From contig NZ_CP069127.1 of assembly GCF_016811915.1 (NCBI RefSeq), positions 409,501-473,500 on the forward strand: a stretch of DNA of 64,000 bases, read 5' to 3'. The stretch's first letter is position 1. Every line of letters begins with the position of its first letter. The position numbers and the translations under genes were made by a program. The notes under the pieces were generated by a model, which saw nothing but the letters and a program-made list of their open reading frames with translations, was not told the DNA's origin and searched no databases. This DNA is from Brevibacillus choshinensis. Lineage in GTDB: Bacteria; Bacillota; Bacilli; Brevibacillales; Brevibacillaceae. Below are positions 53,557 to 62,333 of this stretch, piece by piece.

Positions 53557-54869
53557 AGTGGGAACAGGTGAAAAACTGGCCGTGGAAGCGGATCATCGTC
53601 GGAACCGCTGTCATCTCTTCCATTGCAGCGAGCACCAGCTTTGGGACGTACGCGTATTTTACGAGCCAAGTAGAGGATTCGACCACCTTTGCAGCGGGGA
53701 GGTTGGAAATCAGTCTGGGTGAGAATCGAGCAAAATTCCAGGCGGAAGCCGACCAGCCCTTCCTGCCAGGCGTTCGCGTGGAGAAGACGCTGAGTGTGGA
53801 AAATAACAGCGATGTGCCGGTGAAGTACGCCTTGCTAGCGGAAAAAGCGGGAGGAGATGACGTCGTCTACGATCAGCTCGTAGCGGAAATTCGCCGCACC
53901 AGCGACGACGAGCTGCTCTACCATGGGCGAATCAGCACCCTGACCCAGGCGAACGTCGTCATCCCTGAATTGGAAAAGGGCGAGCGGGACCAGTTGCAAT
54001 TTACCGTTTATTTGCCAGAAAGCACAGGGAATGAAGTGCAGGAAAAATCGGCAGAGGTCAACTTCGGCTTCCTGGCTACGCAGCAAGACAATGGCGATTA
54101 CTTTGCACAGAGTGGGCCTGTCATGACCTTCACCCCTCAGGACTTGAGTGGAAAGCAGCTGCTGGACACGATGAAGCTGGCTAACCGTGTGGGCGAAGAA
54201 GAAAGCGCCAAGCACAAGGATGGCGAGGCGGCAAAGGGAATGACCTTTGTCTTGGCAGAGGGCTCTTATGATTTGAGCGGCATGGAACTCCCGAAACACA
54301 TTACCTGGAAGGCAGCACCTGGCCAGGAAGGCAAAGTCATCATCCGGGCCGATGAGCTAGAAGTACACGATGCTTCCTTTGAAGGAATTCGCTTTGAAGG
54401 GCGGGGGACGGGATTGTTGGTCGGCTCCAACGTCAGCTTCCGCAATTGCACATTTGGCAGCGGATTCGACGAGGCTATCCGGACGGCGGGAGCAGTGGAC
54501 GAGCAAACGGAAGAGTCCGAGAGCACCAAAGTCCTCGAAGGGCTGACGGTAAAAGACAGCGTCTTCGAAGGAGCCGACCAGGCGATTGTTCTGAATCAGA
54601 CCATCAAAGCGGCATTGATTGCCAATAACACATTCAATGGCGGTAAACACGCCGTCGTCATAGCCAATGACAAGGAAACGCAGGTCCAGATTGTCGATAA
54701 CGATTTCACCAAAACAGGCCAATACGCCGTGGAGAGCGGCGGAGTGCGGGTAGGTGATGGCATTGACGGATTTAAGGAGATCGAGGGAGAAGTCGTCGGG
54801 ACGAAGAAGCTGGCTCTCCATTTGTACAAAGCAGATCTGTACCTGGAAAACAACAAGTATGCAAAATGA
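53553..54869 (+). CDS. TasA/camelysin domain fused to right-handed beta-helix
   Basis: 438 residues. The N terminus is a TasA/CalY-type leader (IIVGTAVISSIAASTSFGTYAYFTSQ, then TTFAAGRLEISLG), and a TasA-like beta-sandwich extends to about residue 175. From about 200 the protein changes to short repeated strands typical of a pectate-lyase-like beta-helix: FEGIRFEGRGTGLLVG, FRNCTFGSGFDEAI, VKDSVFEGADQAIVL, IANNTFNGGKHAVVI, IVDNDFTKTGQYAVE. I know of no described TasA-family protein with this fusion. Overlap with sipW suggests direct processing. Likely secreted to the surface or matrix. Confidence 0.85.
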   Translation: MKWEQVKNWPWKRIIVGTAVISSIAASTSFGTYAYFTSQVEDSTTFAAGRLEISLGENRAKFQAEADQPFLPGVRVEKTLSVENNSDVPVKYALLAEKAGGDDVVYDQLVAEIRRTSDDELLYHGRISTLTQANVVIPELEKGERDQLQFTVYLPESTGNEVQEKSAEVNFGFLATQQDNGDYFAQSGPVMTFTPQDLSGKQLLDTMKLANRVGEEESAKHKDGEAAKGMTFVLAEGSYDLSGMELPKHITWKAAPGQEGKVIIRADELEVHDASFEGIRFEGRGTGLLVGSNVSFRNCTFGSGFDEAIRTAGAVDEQTEESESTKVLEGLTVKDSVFEGADQAIVLNQTIKAALIANNTFNGGKHAVVIANDKETQVQIVDNDFTKTGQYAVESGGVRVGDGIDGFKEIEGEVVGTKKLALHLYKADLYLENNKYAK

Positions 54870-55536
54870 GCAGAGCGGACGATATTCCAGATCACGCTCG
54901 CGGTCCAGAGGGAGAGCGCGCTTTGCCCTGCTTCGGGATCAGATCATCGGGAGTGTCTTCCTAGTGGGTGTCGCGCTGTCCATGTGGGGGCAGCCGGCGA
55001 CCACGTACAGCTGGATGTGGCAGGAGATCAAGGACACCGGGCATGATTTTGCTGTCGGGCTTCTCGATATATCATCGAGCAGTTTCGCTAGCGAGTGGCA
55101 AGTCATGCAAGGAGGCAATCAAGTCGTGGATCTGTCGAAAATGATACCGGGTGATGCCCGTCAGATAAAAGCGACACTTTCGAGGGGCGCAAGCGATTTG
55201 GACTTTCATTATAAAATCGTGGCGCGGGTAAAGGATACCGGTACGCCCGGAGCGGCACAAAAGCTAGAGGAAGTGCTGCGCATGCGGATTACCGAAGGCA
55301 GCCAGGAAGTCGTATACGACGGTCTGGTCAGAGATTTGCATCAGGAACAGCCTGGGATCGTCCGTGCGAATGGAACGGAGGGCGATTTTTCGGCGAATGA
55401 GGGAGATAAGTCATTTTTCATTTCGGTGTATTTGCCGGCAGAGGGCGTCGATCATTCCTACCAGTCGCTCAGCGGGGAGCTGGAGCTGCGCTTTTTGGCA
55501 AAACAGGCTACACCGAATGCCATTTTTGCAGAGTAA
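54859..55536 (+). CDS. TasA/CalY-like secreted protein with RS-rich leader
   Basis: 225 residues. A basic Arg/Ser segment (YSRSRSRSRGRARF, residues 9-22) precedes a hydrophobic helix (IIGSVFLVGVALSMWG), then a beta-sandwich in which DFAVGLLDISSSSF stands at the place of the FAAGTLD motif of TasA proteins. The unusually long, very basic N-region could slow export or bind nucleic acid or lipid. The ATG overlaps the previous stop by 11 bp; the ribosome binding site is weak, implying coupled translation. Confidence 0.78.
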   Translation: MQNEQSGRYSRSRSRSRGRARFALLRDQIIGSVFLVGVALSMWGQPATTYSWMWQEIKDTGHDFAVGLLDISSSSFASEWQVMQGGNQVVDLSKMIPGDARQIKATLSRGASDLDFHYKIVARVKDTGTPGAAQKLEEVLRMRITEGSQEVVYDGLVRDLHQEQPGIVRANGTEGDFSANEGDKSFFISVYLPAEGVDHSYQSLSGELELRFLAKQATPNAIFAE

Positions 55537-55548
55537 GGGGGGAACCAC

Positions 55549-56379
55549 TTGAAGAGACTGGCGATGGGGTTGATGGCAGCTGCACTTGCGCTGAACATCG
55601 TGCCTCTGGATGGAACGCTCTCATTTTTGACCAGTGAAAAGAAGCAGGTGTCCCCCGTTTCAACGGGTACCAATGAAGACGTCTTCGTGACGGATGCGAA
55701 CCGGATTGATTTAAAGACGAAGGTAGAGAAACGGACGAAGATCACGCGTAAGGTAAATGCAGACGGATCTTCATCGGAGACCAAGGACAGCAGGCTTTCT
55801 GTACTGGAGGGCTCTCAGGTCATTTCCTTTACGCCCAAGCGGCCACATCTGGATCTCGATGTGGAAAATATGACAGTGACAGGTGATGCTGCGAGTGAAG
55901 TCGTGGTGGAGCGCCTGGCAACGGACAAAGAAATTTCCTTTCGCATTTCCCATAGCCGCAAAAGTGCATGGGATAAGCGAAAAAGCGAAACAGAAAAGGG
56001 AGAGCTGCGGGTAACGGCACTGGGAGGCTTTTACTCCCTGTCGATTCCCTTGACGATCAGCACATCCTATCGGGAATCGACTGACTTGACGGAGGAGGCT
56101 GCGCCGAATCCGAGCACGCCGGGGACTTCAGACACACCGAGTACACCTGACACGCCTACTACACCTGCGCCGGGAGGAAACACGACGGAACCTGCACAGC
56201 CACCGTCTGCCGGAGAGGAGACACCAGCGACGCCACCCACTGATTCCAGCGGCCCGGCACCCCCATCTACACCCGACACGGGGACCGATCCCCCCGTGAC
56301 GGATACGCAGGAGGGTACGCCATCCGGTTCCCCAAGTACTCCAGATGACCCACCTGCGAGTGATTCCGCGCGTCAGTGA
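55549..56379 (+). CDS. Secreted protein with Pro/Thr/Ser-rich tail
   Basis: 276 residues from a TTG start 6 nt after AAGGGGGG. A signal peptide (LAMGLMAAALALNIVPLDG) leads to a beta-rich domain to about residue 180, then 90 residues of PSTPGTSDTPSTPDTP-type repeats. There is no LPxTG motif or terminal helix, so the tail is a spacer or wall-binding segment rather than a sortase anchor. Probably the TapA-like accessory or stalk of the fibre; this is inferred from position in the operon. Confidence 0.78.
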   Translation: MKRLAMGLMAAALALNIVPLDGTLSFLTSEKKQVSPVSTGTNEDVFVTDANRIDLKTKVEKRTKITRKVNADGSSSETKDSRLSVLEGSQVISFTPKRPHLDLDVENMTVTGDAASEVVVERLATDKEISFRISHSRKSAWDKRKSETEKGELRVTALGGFYSLSIPLTISTSYRESTDLTEEAAPNPSTPGTSDTPSTPDTPTTPAPGGNTTEPAQPPSAGEETPATPPTDSSGPAPPSTPDTGTDPPVTDTQEGTPSGSPSTPDDPPASDSARQ

Positions 56380-56419
56380 AGATGGAATGACGACGGCCGC
56401 ACAAAATACCCCATACTTG

Positions 56420-56450
56420 CCCAGCGAGGATGTCCTTGCTGGGTCTTTTT
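56420..56450 (+). terminator. Rho-independent terminator
   Basis: CCCAGC...GCTGGG stem with inner AGGA/TCCT, followed by TCTTTTT. Closes the four-gene sipW operon. Confidence 0.85.
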
Positions 56451-56482
56451 ATGAGGACGACCGACTGAAAGGAGTAGACTCT

Positions 56483-56499
56483 CTCATACTGAAGTAGAG
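56483..56499 (-). promoter_or_regulatory. Shared inverted repeat, copy B
   Basis: CTCATACTGAAGTAGAG; its reverse complement CTCTACTTCAGTATGAG aligns with copy A except near one end. It is 142 bp before the first tasA paralogue. TACAAT elements at about 56515 and 56570 could be -10 boxes. Confidence 0.5.
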
Positions 56500-56640
56500 G
56501 GTAACAATCCTACGGGGCACTCTCTACAATTGCCACTCATGAAGGAAGTCACTCATCCCTCAAAAACCTACAATGAAAAATAATGGTAGAAGATAGAACT
56601 TTTCATTCATCATACGGAAAACCGAATAAGGAGGAATAAA

Positions 56641-57399
56641 ATGAACATCAAAAAACAATTCGCATTATCACTGGCATCAGTAGGAGTCGGAGCTGCTCTA
56701 CTTGGTGGGGGCACTTACGCTTGGTTTAACAGCACGGCGACCATTAGTGAAAACGAGTTCGCTGCAGGTACGCTTGATATGGAGGTCGCTGCAGTCAACG
56801 GCTACCAAATCAAGTTTGACCTGAAAGACTTAAAGCCCGGAGATTATATGACCAGAAGATTTGACATTAAAAACACAGGCTCCTTAGATATTAAGGAAGT
56901 CCTGCTGCAGCTGAACTTCAATCCGGAGACTGATTTCAGCGAAGGAAAAGCCCCGGATGGTAACGAGAATGTTAATGTTTCTGCGGGTAAAAAAGCGAGT
57001 GCCTTGGATTATCTGAGCCAATATGAAATTCAGTTTTTCAAGACGGAAGCGGAATCTTCCTACACGACGAGCGATATGGACCTCTTGAAGCAGCTCAAGT
57101 GGAGATTAGGGAAAAATTCGGTCACTCTGCGAGACCTGTATGAGCTCACCCAGACAGAACGGCTCGATATTGCATACCGCAATCTTTTAAATCCAAAGCC
57201 CGGAACCAATACGGCGGATGATGATCAAATTGAAATGAAAATTGGGTTTATCAATAATGAACAAAAAAATCCTGATGGCACGTATGTTCAAAATAAATAC
57301 CAGGGTGATTCCATCAAGATTGCGTTTGACCTGGAAGCAACCCAATGGGAAGGGATCAAGCGTGACAATGGGGACAAGCCACCCATTATCGTGGACTAA
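56641..57399 (+). CDS. tasA: TasA-family fibre protein, paralogue 1
   Basis: 252 residues. Leader KKQFALSLASVGVGAALLGG with SipW-type cleavage expected near TYAWFNSTA, then ENEFAAGTLDMEV, LKPGDYMTRRFDIKNTGSLDI and a jelly-roll-like domain, all as in TasA/camelysin. TasA polymerises into fibres that hold biofilms together. AAGGAGG precedes the ATG. It forms its own transcription unit with the shared repeat upstream and a perfect terminator downstream. Base composition here is more A+T-rich than in the flanking metabolic genes. Confidence 0.9.
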   Translation: MNIKKQFALSLASVGVGAALLGGGTYAWFNSTATISENEFAAGTLDMEVAAVNGYQIKFDLKDLKPGDYMTRRFDIKNTGSLDIKEVLLQLNFNPETDFSEGKAPDGNENVNVSAGKKASALDYLSQYEIQFFKTEAESSYTTSDMDLLKQLKWRLGKNSVTLRDLYELTQTERLDIAYRNLLNPKPGTNTADDDQIEMKIGFINNEQKNPDGTYVQNKYQGDSIKIAFDLEATQWEGIKRDNGDKPPIIVD

Positions 57400-57569
57400 T
57401 AGGATCCAGGTTGAAGGTGGGTTCAGAAACCCGCCAGTTTTGCGCATAGCAACACTTCTGACAAATACCAACTATAGCATTTGGTGCAGCTTACCTAATT
57501 GATGGTATCACCCCTAGAGAAGCATAATCATAAGGAAGCCGTAAGCGATGACCCGACATACGGTATTGT

Positions 57570-57603
57570 AACAGGCTCATGCATATGCATGAGCCTGTTT
57601 TTT
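57570..57603 (+). terminator. Rho-independent terminator
   Basis: A perfect 30-bp palindrome, AACAGGCTCATGCAT and its complement, followed by T-run. The 398-bp gap 57400-57797 also holds a GGTGGGTT/AACCCGCC hairpin near 57416-57434 and repeat copy C; no gene seen. Confidence 0.92.
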
Positions 57604-57631
57604 GTGGTTACTTGAAAAAGTCGATATTCAA

Positions 57632-57649
57632 CTCATCCTCTGGTATGAG
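57632..57649 (+). promoter_or_regulatory. Shared inverted repeat, copy C
   Basis: CTCATCCTCTGGTATGAG matches copy A at 15 of 18 positions, the three differences lying in the centre. It is 149 bp before the second sipW start. Confidence 0.6.
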
Positions 57650-57797
57650 GGGAGCAAGTGATGAGTGTGAGGAGCGTTTCAACCGTGCAAGTGTGGAGAA
57701 TCACCCTGAAGCAGGAAGATAAGATGTTGGAAAATCCGTAAGATTAAAACTGTGAACGGCAAACATTCGCTCCAAAGAAAGCGGGGGATAAAAGTTA

Positions 57798-58337
57798 GTG
57801 GCCTTACTCAAAAAAATCATATCGATACTGACCAGTACCCTACTAATCGTTGTGATTGCCATCACGGGTTTCCTGCTCGTCGGGAAAATGAACGACGGAA
57901 AAACTATGCTGTTTGGTAACCAACTCATGGTGGTTCTAAGCGGATCTATGTCTCCAACATTTGACACTGGTAGCATAGTTGCTGTTGGCCCGGTTGACTT
58001 CAAAGAAGTGCAGACCAACGACATCATCACTTTTAAGGATCCTGAAGGCAGAACGATTACACATCGTGTCGTCGAAATCAAGGATGATCAACTAATAACC
58101 AAGGGCGATGCAAATGACGGAAAAGACACATCTCCAGTAACATCAGATCGTTTCATTGGAAAAGTACAGTACTCCATTCCGTATATTGGATTTTTCATCG
58201 AGTTTGCCAAATCTGGCACAGGGATGCTGTTCCTCTTAGGAATACCTGGTGTTTATCTGATCGTAAGCCAAGTTTGGAAGTTGCTCAAAATGATCAAAAA
58301 CGAGGACTCCAATACGGCAACAAAGTCACAAGCATAA
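57798..58337 (+). CDS. sipW: SipW-type signal peptidase I (second copy)
   Basis: 179 residues. N-terminal helix 8-29, catalytic Ser50 in LSGSMSPT, His89 in TITHRV, Asp104 in KGDAND and a C-terminal helix near 145-165, the same architecture as the first copy. GTG start behind GGGGGATAA. It is 102 bp before tasA paralogue 2 and lacks a terminator between, so the two are cotranscribed: a dedicated protease/substrate pair separate from the first sipW operon. Confidence 0.92.
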   Translation: MALLKKIISILTSTLLIVVIAITGFLLVGKMNDGKTMLFGNQLMVVLSGSMSPTFDTGSIVAVGPVDFKEVQTNDIITFKDPEGRTITHRVVEIKDDQLITKGDANDGKDTSPVTSDRFIGKVQYSIPYIGFFIEFAKSGTGMLFLLGIPGVYLIVSQVWKLLKMIKNEDSNTATKSQA

Positions 58338-58439
58338 ATCACCTCAACCGGTGATACCTTGGGGGCTGGTAACAGACTCAATTCTGGTATCAGGCTTCAA
58401 GTCATCATAAAAAAATTATTCCTTTAGGGGGAACTGAGA

Positions 58440-59063
58440 ATGAGCTTGAAAAAACAATTTGCAGTAACATTGGCATCTGTGGGTCTGGGAGCAGCACTGA
58501 TTGGCGGAGGAACTTTCGCATGGTTCAACGCAACAACTGAGGTTGCAAATAATACGTTTGCCGCTGGTACAATGGCGATAGGTACTCAACCGGCACAAGG
58601 TGTATTTCAAGTAAGCAATATGAAACCAGGTGACTGGGCAGTTAAGACCTTCCAAGTACAGAACAAAGGGTCCTTGGATATTAACAAAGTATTGATGGGC
58701 TTAGATTATACAATCAATGACGTTGGGAGTAACCAGTTGGATGCAGATGATTTAGCTAAAAATTTGAAGGTATATTTCCTCGCAAGTGACGATAATACAG
58801 CTACTCCTTTTGATGACCAAATAATCATCAATCCTCTCTTCCCAAATCAAGGAAAAACATTGAAAGAGTTTAAAGAGCTTAATCAAGTAGATGTTTCTAG
58901 CTTGGGCACTAAATTGTCTAACTTGAAACCAAATGGAGAAGACCGGATCTTCATTGGTATCAAATTCGTAGATGATAATGCAGACCAAAACCGATTCCAA
59001 GGTGATGGTGTGAATATCAAATTCAAGCTGGAAGGCAAACAAACTTCCGGAACAGAAAAATAG
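58440..59063 (+). CDS. tasA: TasA-family fibre protein, paralogue 2
   Basis: 207 residues. KKQFAVTLASVGLGAALIGG and TFAWFNATTEVANNTFAAGT closely match paralogue 1, as does MKPGDWAVKTFQVQNKGSLDI; the second half diverges and is shorter. Likely a second fibre subunit, or the minor subunit of a mixed fibre. TTTAGGGGGAAC precedes the ATG. Shares the low G+C and codon habit of paralogue 1, which suggests common ancestry by duplication. Confidence 0.9.
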   Translation: MSLKKQFAVTLASVGLGAALIGGGTFAWFNATTEVANNTFAAGTMAIGTQPAQGVFQVSNMKPGDWAVKTFQVQNKGSLDINKVLMGLDYTINDVGSNQLDADDLAKNLKVYFLASDDNTATPFDDQIIINPLFPNQGKTLKEFKELNQVDVSSLGTKLSNLKPNGEDRIFIGIKFVDDNADQNRFQGDGVNIKFKLEGKQTSGTEK

Positions 59064-59083
59064 TATTAAATCAGTTCTTGAAT

Positions 59084-59116
59084 GAAGCCCTACTCTTTAG
59101 AGAGTGGGCTTCTTTT
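59084..59116 (+). terminator. Rho-independent terminator
   Basis: GAAGCCC-ACTCT/AGAGT-GGGCTTC stem followed by TTTT, after tasA paralogue 2. Confidence 0.85.
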
Positions 59117-59196
59117 GTTATTAAACGAAAAAGAGGTGGGATAAGTTCATACCTTTTTAAATCTATTTTTCTATTGGACTTAGCATTCCTAAAAGT

Positions 59197-59505
59197 TTAC
59201 ACGCCAGACTGAGCCACAGCCACCTTTAACGCATACCTCAAATCCCCGATAATATCACCAATCGTTTCGGTCCCAATCGAGAAACGGATCAACCCCGGGG
59301 TAATCGACGCAGTTTCCTGCTTCTCCTCTGACATCTGCTTACTCGTAGGATGAGTGACCAGCGATTTGGAATTTCTGACATTTGCCAGATGAGAGAAAAG
59401 TCATGGGGATTCGATCAGTATCTTGCCTTCATTTACGCCGACATTATATACCAAAAGTAAGTCAAGTGAGAATGGCGCCTGAACTATAATCGCAGGTATT
59501 TCACT
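59197..59505 (-). pseudogene. Decayed C-terminal remnant of a second metY
   Basis: The minus strand encodes a clear match to the last 70 residues of the intact metY at 60434: FSHLANV, KSLVTHP, TPGLIRFSIGTETIGDIIGDL, then a shifted C terminus and stop at 59197. Upstream the match continues (NEGKILIES, LTFGI, KYL) but is broken by an in-frame TGA where the intact gene has VK, by small insertions and by frameshifts. The rest of the gene is gone. It is a relic, not a gene. Confidence 0.85.
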
Positions 59506-59610
59506 GCCTGATGGGGAAACTAGAGTCTCCATTCCATTAGCGAATGGGATGTCAGGGTTACCAATATTTTGCCATTTACCCCCGTCAAACGAATGTGGTA
59601 ATTTTTTGGG

Positions 59611-59745
59611 AAGCCAAAACTTCTGCTAGTGAAGTGCGGGGGACGATTTTCTTCGCAAATTCTTTCCGTTTGCGATTGGGGTGAAGCGCACATGCGCAGG
59701 GTTGACTCCTCAACCCGAATCCGACAACTAACCTCGCAGGCAGTT
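59611..59745 (+). ncRNA. c-di-AMP riboswitch (ydaO-yuaA class)
   Basis: The conserved 3' core CCGACAACTAACCTCGCAGGC at its heart (59721-59741), preceded by GGGGTGAAG, a GCGCACATGCGC stem, AGGGTT/AACCC pairing and, further 5', GAAGTGCGGGGGACG, follows the ydaO consensus in order. The outer helix pairs GCC at 59613 with GGC at 59740. It ends just before the ribosome binding site of a LysM-3D cell-wall gene, a typical target. The class switches genes off when c-di-AMP is high. No terminator is seen, so translation control is likely. Confidence 0.85.
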
Positions 59746-59760
59746 GAAAGGAGATCAATA

Positions 59761-60345
59761 ATGAAAAAACGTTTCAGGGCAAAATCATTTGTAATGATGG
59801 CGTTAGGTTTCTGCTTGGCAGTGATCTCAACACCGGCATTCGCTGCTTCCTCTACCTACCAGATTAAAGCAGACGACACCTTCTACAAAATTTCCAAACA
59901 GCATAATGTGCCTTTGGCATCGATTCTACAGGCTAATCCCGGAGTAGATTCACAGAACCTGCAACCGGGGCAGACGATCCAGCTGCCAGTTGCCAAACAA
60001 GTGAAGACAGCTTCAGGTCCAACTCGTCCTTACAGCAAAATAATCAAAGCTGTGGCGACCGCCTATACAGGATCCGCGAAGGAAAACGGCGGATGGGCAG
60101 GGGTGGATTACTTAGGAAACCCGCTCAAAGTGGGTACGATCGCAGTCGATCCAGATGTGATCCCACTTGGTTCCACTGTATACATCACAGGGTACAAGCA
60201 TGGCGCGCTTCCTGCGAACGGTATGATCGCGAAAGCAACCGACATCGGTGGTGGGATCAAAGACGCGCGCGTGGACATTTATGTGCCTGGTCATGATGCA
60301 AGCGATTTCGGCATGCAAAACGTTCAAATTTATGTGTTGAAGTAG
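59761..60345 (+). CDS. LysM and 3D-domain cell-wall protein (YocH-like)
   Basis: 194 residues. A signal peptide ends near TPAFAAS; a LysM domain follows (YQIKADDTFYKISKQHNVPL, residues about 31-74); the C-terminal 3D domain carries ATAYTG, VDPDVIPLG and ATDIGGGIKDARVDIYV with the three conserved Asp. Such proteins bind peptidoglycan and act as lytic transglycosylase-like autolysins. The ATG at 59761 follows GAAAGGAG; the open frame upstream lies in the riboswitch. Control by c-di-AMP links wall turnover to turgor. Confidence 0.93.
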   Translation: MKKRFRAKSFVMMALGFCLAVISTPAFAASSTYQIKADDTFYKISKQHNVPLASILQANPGVDSQNLQPGQTIQLPVAKQVKTASGPTRPYSKIIKAVATAYTGSAKENGGWAGVDYLGNPLKVGTIAVDPDVIPLGSTVYITGYKHGALPANGMIAKATDIGGGIKDARVDIYVPGHDASDFGMQNVQIYVLK

Positions 60346-60379
60346 TTTTGTTCGAGCGGTAATAACCTGAAAATGATCG

Positions 60380-60415
60380 AAAGGGCCTCCTGCATTTCTG
60401 CAGAAGGCCCTTTTT
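60380..60415. terminator. Bidirectional terminator
   Basis: AAAGGGCCT-CTGC/GCAG-AGGCCCTTT stem with T-runs on both sides, between the wall protein and metY. Confidence 0.88.
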
Positions 60416-60433
60416 GCGCTTCTTTTGTTTGAA

Positions 60434-61815
<1,382 letters not shown>

Positions 61816-61830
61816 ATACACGGACTCTCG

Positions 61831-61936
61831 TTCATCTCTCAGAATCTATGGATTCTGCAGGAATTGGCACCTCGCATCGTTACATGCAGGTTGCCGGGCT
61901 TCGTCGGGCCTGTCCCTCCACCACTCTTGATGAAAA
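61831..61936 (-). ncRNA. SAM-I (S-box) riboswitch
   Basis: Minus strand shows TTCATCAAGAG, then GGAGGGACAGGCCC, CCCGGCAACC, GGTGCCAATTCC and a closing GAGAGATGAA, the full ordered set of S-box core elements with the P1 ends pairing. It controls metY by transcription termination on SAM binding. Confidence 0.96.
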
Positions 61937-62019
61937 CCGAAATCTGTTGTTGTCTTAATTGTATGAAAAGGAATACTTTACTGTCAATATTCAATAATTC
62001 AGTTATCAGGGAGGATTAA

Positions 62020-62268
62020 ATGGGAATATCAGATAATCAGCAGCAGACAGGGAAAAAGAGCATGGCATTGCGAGCGGCGTGGATCATTCCGAACGTGCTT
62101 TGCTACTTTCTTCTTATCTATATGGGGGTATTTGTAGGCAAAAACGCTGAGCACTTGGAGGAGATCAATCGGCTGGCCATCTGGTTGTTTATGCTAGTCG
62201 TGATGTTCATGGTATCGGCGTTCGGTACGTTTCGTATCGTGTACTGGATCAAAAAAGGAAAGCTGTGA
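62020..62268 (+). CDS. 82-residue two-helix membrane protein
   Basis: A polar N terminus, then helices at about 19-40 and 52-75, with basic ends (YWIKKGKL). GGGAGGA precedes the ATG. No family recognised. It is a single-gene unit between the metY leader and a terminator. Confidence 0.65.
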   Translation: MGISDNQQQTGKKSMALRAAWIIPNVLCYFLLIYMGVFVGKNAEHLEEINRLAIWLFMLVVMFMVSAFGTFRIVYWIKKGKL

Positions 62269-62294
62269 ACGGAATCGGAATCAGCGGCCAAACA

Positions 62295-62320
62295 AAAAAG
62301 GGCACGTGCTGTGCCCTTTC
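62295..62320. terminator. Bidirectional terminator
   Basis: AAAGGGCAC/GTGCCCTTT stem around GTGCT, with six A/T on the left side that favour the minus strand. Confidence 0.8.
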
Positions 62321-62333
62321 TGTACGAAAGAAA

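Noticed and set aside
59401-59635. An open minus-strand frame of about 70 codons overlapping the metY relic
   Set aside because: It has no start with a ribosome binding site, and part of it follows the decayed metY sequence in the intact gene's order, so the open frame is chance within a pseudogene.
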